Positions 59,207-64,000 of a stretch of DNA of 64,000 bases are shown here, piece after piece. The first letter of the stretch is position 1. Every line of letters starts with the position of its first letter. Both the position numbers and the translations under genes were made by a program. The notes under the pieces were generated by a model. The model had not been told where the DNA came from. It was given only the letters and a program-made list of their open reading frames with translations, and made no database searches. The stretch comes from SHWB01 sp050246875 (lineage in GTDB: Bacteria > Pseudomonadota > Alphaproteobacteria > UBA6615): NCBI GenBank assembly GCA_050246875.1, contig JBFWVF010000001.1, forward strand, positions 493,247 through 557,246, given 5' to 3'.

Positions 59207-59228
59207 CCGGTACCCCCGGTGGTTGCGG

Positions 59229-59636
59229 TCAGCCAGCCTCCACGTGCGCCTGGTCCATCCAGAAGATCTCCCAGATGTGCCCGTCGAGGTCGTTGAAGCT
59301 ACGCAGATACATGAACCCCATGTCGATGGCATCGCTGACGGGCGTGGCACCGGCCGCGAGGGCTGCGTCGACCATGCGGTCGACCTCGCCCCGGCTGTCC
59401 ATGGACAAGGCGGTGAGCACCTCGGTCGTCCGCGTCGCGTCGGCTATGGGCTTGCGCGTGAATTCGCGGAACTTCGCCTCGGTCAGCAGCATGGCGTGGA
59501 TGTCGTCGGCAATGATCATGCAGGCGGCGGTGTCGTCGGTGAACCGGTCATTGAGGCCGAAGCCGAGCGCCGTGAAGAAGGCGACCGACCGGTCGAGGCG
59601 CTTCACCGGCAGGTTGACGAAGATTTTTGTGCCCAT
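59229..59636 (-). CDS. VOC family protein (glyoxalase/bleomycin-resistance superfamily)
   Basis: A 135-residue VOC protein with two beta-alpha-beta modules, opening KIFVNLPVKRLDRSVAFFTALGF and ending IWEIFWMDQAHVE with a Glu where the metal ligand lies. The first His of metal-dependent members is Asn here. This subgroup often stands beside YciI-like genes, as here (23 bases upstream). Role unknown; stress or detoxification is possible. Confidence 0.86.
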   Translation of the reverse strand: MGTKIFVNLPVKRLDRSVAFFTALGFGLNDRFTDDTAACMIIADDIHAMLLTEAKFREFTRKPIADATRTTEVLTALSMDSRGEVDRMVDAALAAGATPVSDAIDMGFMYLRSFNDLDGHIWEIFWMDQAHVEAG

Positions 59637-59659
59637 CGCTTTCCCGGCTCCGGCGATGC

Positions 59660-60070
59660 CTAGCGGCCGACCTTGTCGCGCAGGCGGTCTTCCTGCGCCC
59701 GCAGTTCCGGCGTCATCTCGGCGCCGAAATCCTCCGCTTCGAAGACCGGGCGGATCTCGATTTCACCGTCCTTGAACGGCGCCCGCCGGGCCCAGTCGAC
59801 CGCCTCGTCCATCGACTTCACCCGCCACAGCCAGAAGCCGGCGAGCAGATCGTTCGAGTCGGTGAACGGGCCCGGGCGGACGGATGGCGCGATGCCGGCG
59901 AATTTCACGCGCACGCCCTTAGAGGACGGGTGCAGGCCCTCGCCGGCCAGCATGATGCCCGCCTCGACGAGTTGCTCGTTATAGGCGCCCATCTCGGTCA
60001 GAAGCTGCGTATCCGGCATCCTGCCGGCCTCGCTGTCGGCATTCGCCTTCACCAGGACCATCACGCGCAT
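59660..60070 (-). CDS. YciI family (DGPF-domain) protein
   Basis: A 136-residue single-domain ferredoxin-like protein starting MRVMVLVKANADSEAG, with AGIMLAGEGLHPSS in the middle and the PGPF motif, equivalent to DGPF, near residue 72, and RRAPF/EIEIRP towards the end. Such proteins are commonly encoded beside ECF sigma factors and VOC genes. No sigma factor is present here. The ATG has a weak upstream AGGCGGCC. Biochemical role unknown. Confidence 0.86.
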   Translation of the reverse strand: MRVMVLVKANADSEAGRMPDTQLLTEMGAYNEQLVEAGIMLAGEGLHPSSKGVRVKFAGIAPSVRPGPFTDSNDLLAGFWLWRVKSMDEAVDWARRAPFKDGEIEIRPVFEAEDFGAEMTPELRAQEDRLRDKVGR

Positions 60071-60304
60071 GGCGGCCTCCTCTGCCCTACGGCCGATACC
60101 AGCATAGAACGATCGGACGGCCCGTTTCGTCCCCGGTCATCCCGTTCCCGCCCTCCGTCCCCGGTCGCCCCGCCGCCTGACGTGCGAGACGGCGTGCGCG
60201 AAAGCGGTTGCGGCGACGCGCGGCCGGCGTAACGTGGCGCGACCGACGCCGCCGTGGCGGACTCAAGGACCGCGGCGGACAGGATTTCAGGGCTGGGGAC
60301 GGGC

Positions 60305-61489
60305 ATGGCGGATTTGCGGCGCACTGCGCTCAACATCGAGGATCTACGCCGGATGGCGCGCCGGCGCCTGACGCGCGGCCTGTTCCAATTCATCGACAAG
60401 GGCAGCGAGGACGACATCGCGCTGGCCCACAACCGCGAGGCACTGGCCCGCATCAAGCTGCGTTCGCGCGTGCTCAACGACACCTCGACCCGCGATCCGC
60501 GTTCCACGCTGTTCGGCAAGCCGGTCGGCATGCCGGTCGTGATCGGCCCGACGGGTCCGGCCGGCTTCGCCTGGTATCGCGGCGAGACGGCGCTGGCGAA
60601 GGCGGCGGCGCGCATGGGCGTGCCCTTCACCATGGCCAATACCGGCAACACGCCGATGGAGCGGATTCTCGCCGACGGCGGCGGCCGGCAATGGGCGCAG
60701 CTCTATGTCTGGCGCGACATGGAGGCGTCTCTGAAATACGTGACGCGCGCCCGCGACGCCGGCTTCGAGGCGCTGGTCGTCACCGTCGACAGCACCATCC
60801 CCTACAACCGCGAGCACGATTTCCGCAACGGCGTCACCCTGCCGGTGCGGATCAACAGCCGCAACGTCCTCGATCTGGCGCTGCACCCGCGCTGGGTGTT
60901 CGGCACCATCGGCCGCTACGTCATGGCCGACGGCCACCTGCCGCGCTACGTGAACATCGCCACGCCGCCGGGCATGACCTCGAAGCAGGTCAGCGAGTTC
61001 CTGTTCAAGAACGACACCCTCGACTGGGATTTCCTCAAGCGCATGCGCGACATGTGGCCGCGCACGATGGTGGTGAAGGGCATCATGCATCCCGACGATG
61101 CGCGCCGATGCGCCGAATGCGGCGCCGATGGCGTGATCGTGTCAAATCACGGCGCCATCGCCAGCGATTCGGCCCCCGCCCCCATCGACGTCCTGCCGTC
61201 GATCGTCGCCGCCGTGGGCGACCGCATGACGGTGATCGTCGACAGCGGCTTCCGCCGCGGCAGCGACATCCTGAAGGGCCTCGCGCTCGGCGCCGACGCC
61301 GTCATCATCGGCCGCGCCACGCTCTATGGCGTGTCGGCGGCCGGCGAGGCCGGCGCCTACCGGGCGCTGGAGATTCTCCACGCCGAAATGAAGCGGACGA
61401 TGGGCGTGCTGGCGATCACCGATGTCGCGCAACTCTCGCGCGACCACGTGATCGTCCCGCCGGAAAGCCTGATCAACGTCATCCGCTGA
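60305..61489 (+). CDS. Alpha-hydroxy-acid oxidase family FMN-dependent protein with altered active site
   Basis: A 394-residue FMN TIM-barrel protein of the glycolate oxidase/lactate dehydrogenase family. FMN and substrate residues are recognisable in QLYVWRDM, VDSTIPYNREHDF, VVKGIMHPDDA, and DSGFRRGSDILKGLALGAD. The catalytic His stands in VSNHGAIAS, but the Arg that normally follows three residues later (NHGxR) is Ile here, so substrate carboxylate binding should be changed. Divergent from the YciI gene with about 230 bases between. Confidence 0.88.
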   Translation: MADLRRTALNIEDLRRMARRRLTRGLFQFIDKGSEDDIALAHNREALARIKLRSRVLNDTSTRDPRSTLFGKPVGMPVVIGPTGPAGFAWYRGETALAKAAARMGVPFTMANTGNTPMERILADGGGRQWAQLYVWRDMEASLKYVTRARDAGFEALVVTVDSTIPYNREHDFRNGVTLPVRINSRNVLDLALHPRWVFGTIGRYVMADGHLPRYVNIATPPGMTSKQVSEFLFKNDTLDWDFLKRMRDMWPRTMVVKGIMHPDDARRCAECGADGVIVSNHGAIASDSAPAPIDVLPSIVAAVGDRMTVIVDSGFRRGSDILKGLALGADAVIIGRATLYGVSAAGEAGAYRALEILHAEMKRTMGVLAITDVAQLSRDHVIVPPESLINVIR

Positions 61490-61527
61490 CGCGCCTGGGT
61501 GAGCCGACGGCTCTGGGAGGCGCGCTG

Positions 61528-61719
61528 TCAGCGCCGGTCCGACGCGTGCTCGGGCTTGCCCTTGCGCTTCGTCGACGCCAGTTTGTCGAGCTGCCTTTCC
61601 GTCATCGAATCGTACATCTCGCGCGCGGCGCCGACGAGGTCACCGACCTTCGCCTCGCCGCGCTTGGCGGCCAGCGCCGCGCCCGCGGCCTTCTGCTGCG
61701 CCTTCGACCTTGCCGGCAT
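61528..61719 (-). CDS. DUF3008 family protein
   Basis: A 63-residue basic protein with MPARSKAQQKAAGAALAAK at the start, a central acidic-helical segment and STKRKGKPEH at the end, the DUF3008 pattern. The ATG follows GGAGGAACG; the longer frame upstream lacks homology. Small, Lys/Arg-rich and probably cytosolic; function unknown. It lies between two convergent or co-directed catabolic genes without clear operon partner. Confidence 0.82.
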   Translation of the reverse strand: MPARSKAQQKAAGAALAAKRGEAKVGDLVGAAREMYDSMTERQLDKLASTKRKGKPEHASDRR

Positions 61720-61789
61720 GGATCGTTCCTCCGCGTCCTGTGCGAAGGAAACGCCGCCGTCGGCGGCGTGGTTCCGGCGCGGACGCCGC

Positions 61790-62821
61790 CTACTCGGCCG
61801 CCGCCTGGTACGGCGCCAGCGGCGCCAGATGGGCGAGGATGCGGGCGGCGTTGTCATGCAGGATGGCGCGGCGGTCGGCATCGCTGATGCGCGCCTCGGC
61901 AAGCGCCTTCAATGACCAGTTGTTGCCGAACTCGGTACCGTCGGTGCCGAACATGATGCGGTGCGAGCCATACACCTCGGCGCCGATCTCGATCGCCATG
62001 CGGCCGAGGGAGTTGCAGTCGACGTAGAGGTTCGACCGCGCGACCAGCGACGACGGCTCCGGCTCGTCCGGCGTGTCGAGCGGGTTGCGGTGATCGAGCC
62101 GCTCCAGCTCGTAGGCAAAATTGCCGCCGAGGTTGTGGACGTGAAAATACGCGTCCGGATACTCCTCGAGCAGGCGCGAATGCGTCAGCGTCAGCATGTT
62201 CGACGACAGCGCCGCCTGCATGTCGAGCGTGATGAGGCGCGGCGTCCAGTTGTCGGCGTCGGCCCGCACGCGCGGCCAGGCGTCGCCCGGACGCGGCCCC
62301 CAGTGGATGAACACGACGGCGCGATGCCGGTTGGCAGCGGCAAGCAGCGGCCGGTACGCCTCCGTGTCGGAGACCGTCATGAAGGCATTGCCGGGCACGA
62401 TGGCGCCGACGAAGCCGTCGATGGCCATCACCCGCTCGAACTCGGCGACCGCCGCGTTCATGTCGCTCAGCGGCAGGGTGGCGTAGGCGATGAAGCGCCC
62501 GGGATACTTGCGGCAGGTGTCCGCCATGCTGTCGTTGTGCAGGCGGATCAGCGGCAGGCCCTCGTCGAGCGGCAGCGCCTCGATCCACTGGAAGCCGCCG
62601 AACAGCGACAGGGCGGCGGTCGAGATGCCGCAGCGGTCCATCACCGCGACGCGTTCCTCGATGCTGTCGAAGGCTTCGGCGAGCGGCGTCATGCCGCCGC
62701 TGCGGCCCTTGAGGTACTCCTTGCCGTCGTCGCCGGTGACGATCATCGGCGGCGTCTTGCGCGCGCGCAGCGGCTCGATCAGTGCGGCGGGCCGCAGGTG
62801 CGAATGCATGTCGATGGTCAT
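61790..62821 (-). CDS. Amidohydrolase family protein (ACMSD/decarboxylase-like)
   Basis: A 343-residue metal-dependent TIM-barrel enzyme of the amidohydrolase_2 type. The metal ligands are recognisable: HSH (MTIDMHSHLRP near residue 6-8), FIHWG near 173, FHVHNLGG near 228 and FGTDGTEF near 294. This set matches 2-amino-3-carboxymuconate-semialdehyde decarboxylase-like enzymes (non-oxidative decarboxylases) rather than urease-like amidases. The gene follows the dienelactone hydrolase gene on the same strand. Confidence 0.87.
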   Translation of the reverse strand: MTIDMHSHLRPAALIEPLRARKTPPMIVTGDDGKEYLKGRSGGMTPLAEAFDSIEERVAVMDRCGISTAALSLFGGFQWIEALPLDEGLPLIRLHNDSMADTCRKYPGRFIAYATLPLSDMNAAVAEFERVMAIDGFVGAIVPGNAFMTVSDTEAYRPLLAAANRHRAVVFIHWGPRPGDAWPRVRADADNWTPRLITLDMQAALSSNMLTLTHSRLLEEYPDAYFHVHNLGGNFAYELERLDHRNPLDTPDEPEPSSLVARSNLYVDCNSLGRMAIEIGAEVYGSHRIMFGTDGTEFGNNWSLKALAEARISDADRRAILHDNAARILAHLAPLAPYQAAAE

Positions 62822-62890
62822 GGCCTGTCTCCGTCCCCGGCGGGCGCCACTGCCTGCGGCGTCTCGTTGACCACGATGCTACGCCGGAGA

Positions 62891-62921
62891 CGGCCCCCGC
62901 TCCAGAGGCGAACGGGGGCCG
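62891..62921. terminator. Hairpin downstream of the dienelactone hydrolase gene
   Basis: CGGCCCCCG and CGGGGGCCG form a 9-bp perfect stem around a 13-base loop, 10 bases beyond the stop of the dienelactone hydrolase gene. No T-run is seen; a factor-dependent or weak terminator is possible. Confidence 0.4.
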
Positions 62922-62929
62922 CGCCGGGC

Positions 62930-63817
<888 letters not shown>

Positions 63818-63949
63818 GGCTCAGGTCTCCTGCTGTCCAGGTTGTCCCCCGAGCGCCCCGCGCGAACCATAGCGCACGGCGGGTTGCACGACAGTGGCAA
63901 ACTGCACGGGCGCGAAGCGCCCGCCGCACATGCCGGATACGAACACGAA

Positions 63950-63983
63950 AAGGCCCGCCGGATCGCAGGATCGGGCGGGCCTT
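63950..63983. terminator. Intrinsic terminator near the right edge
   Basis: AAGGCCCGCC / GGCGGGCCTT form a 10-bp stem with about a 14-base loop. On the minus strand the stem is followed by TTCGTG, making a short U-tract that would end a transcript entering from the right of the window; on the plus strand the tail is only GTCTTGGTT. Confidence 0.6.
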
Positions 63984-64000
63984 GTCTTGGTTGCGGGGGC

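Overview
The window is about 64 kb of very GC-rich, tightly packed bacterial DNA with roughly 64 protein genes, no rRNA, tRNA or CRISPR array that I could recognise, and no intergenic gap above 300 bases. Gene content (SsuB/TauB-type ABC importer, FAH-fold hydrolases, enolase-superfamily and MetE-like paralogs, GntR/IclR regulators, imelysin/TonB iron genes) and the strong G+C codon bias suggest a Gram-negative chromosome, most likely an alphaproteobacterium of Rhodospirillales or Hyphomicrobiales type. That placement is inference from gene style, not a phylogeny.

Layout: (1) 1-1068, the 3' end of pelG (Pel polysaccharide export). (2) 1072-11.9 kb, small-molecule catabolism: an indolepyruvate oxidoreductase pair, two paralogous LVIVD-repeat proteins, an SDR, a cyclase, an FAH-family enzyme translationally coupled to a His-rich CobW GTPase. 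(3) 11.1-19.7 kb, a probable uptake and degradation operon: two triple-RidA proteins flank an M20 hydrolase and a nitrate/sulfonate/taurine-type ABC importer, with a divergent GntR/FCD regulator. (4) 19.7-23.1 kb, a TRAP-type solute-binding protein without a signal peptide, a carboxymuconolactone decarboxylase-like protein, an EthD-like protein and a 3-hydroxyisobutyrate dehydrogenase-family enzyme. (5) 23.1-35.8 kb, an iron-acquisition island on the minus strand: secreted protein, hemP, TonB-dependent siderophore receptor, PKHD hydroxylase, PepSY protein, exbB-exbD-exbD-tonB, then imelysin, di-heme DUF1111, imelysin and DUF1513, with four Fur-box-like sites. (6) 35.9-42.8 kb, an alpha/beta hydrolase followed by five tandem MetE-like zinc methyltransferase paralogs. 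(7) 42.9-50.5 kb, two enolase-superfamily enzymes with a divergent GntR regulator and a 17-bp perfect palindrome, then cupin, VOC, IclR, 2OG-Fe(II) oxygenase and nicotinamidase genes. (8) 50.6-64 kb, mscL, a glycine-zipper lipoprotein, an isopropylmalate dehydrogenase-family enzyme, a thioredoxin-like gene interrupted by an in-frame UGA at its active site, then FAH, GST, VOC, YciI, alpha-hydroxy-acid oxidase, amidohydrolase and dienelactone hydrolase genes.

The most interesting signals are: the thioredoxin-like gene at 53375-54481, whose UGA sits exactly where a redox Cys is expected and is followed by a SECIS-like hairpin (candidate selenoprotein); the five-gene MetE-like array with all zinc ligands kept in every copy; the two triple-RidA proteins in one operon; and the iron island with several Fur-box candidates.
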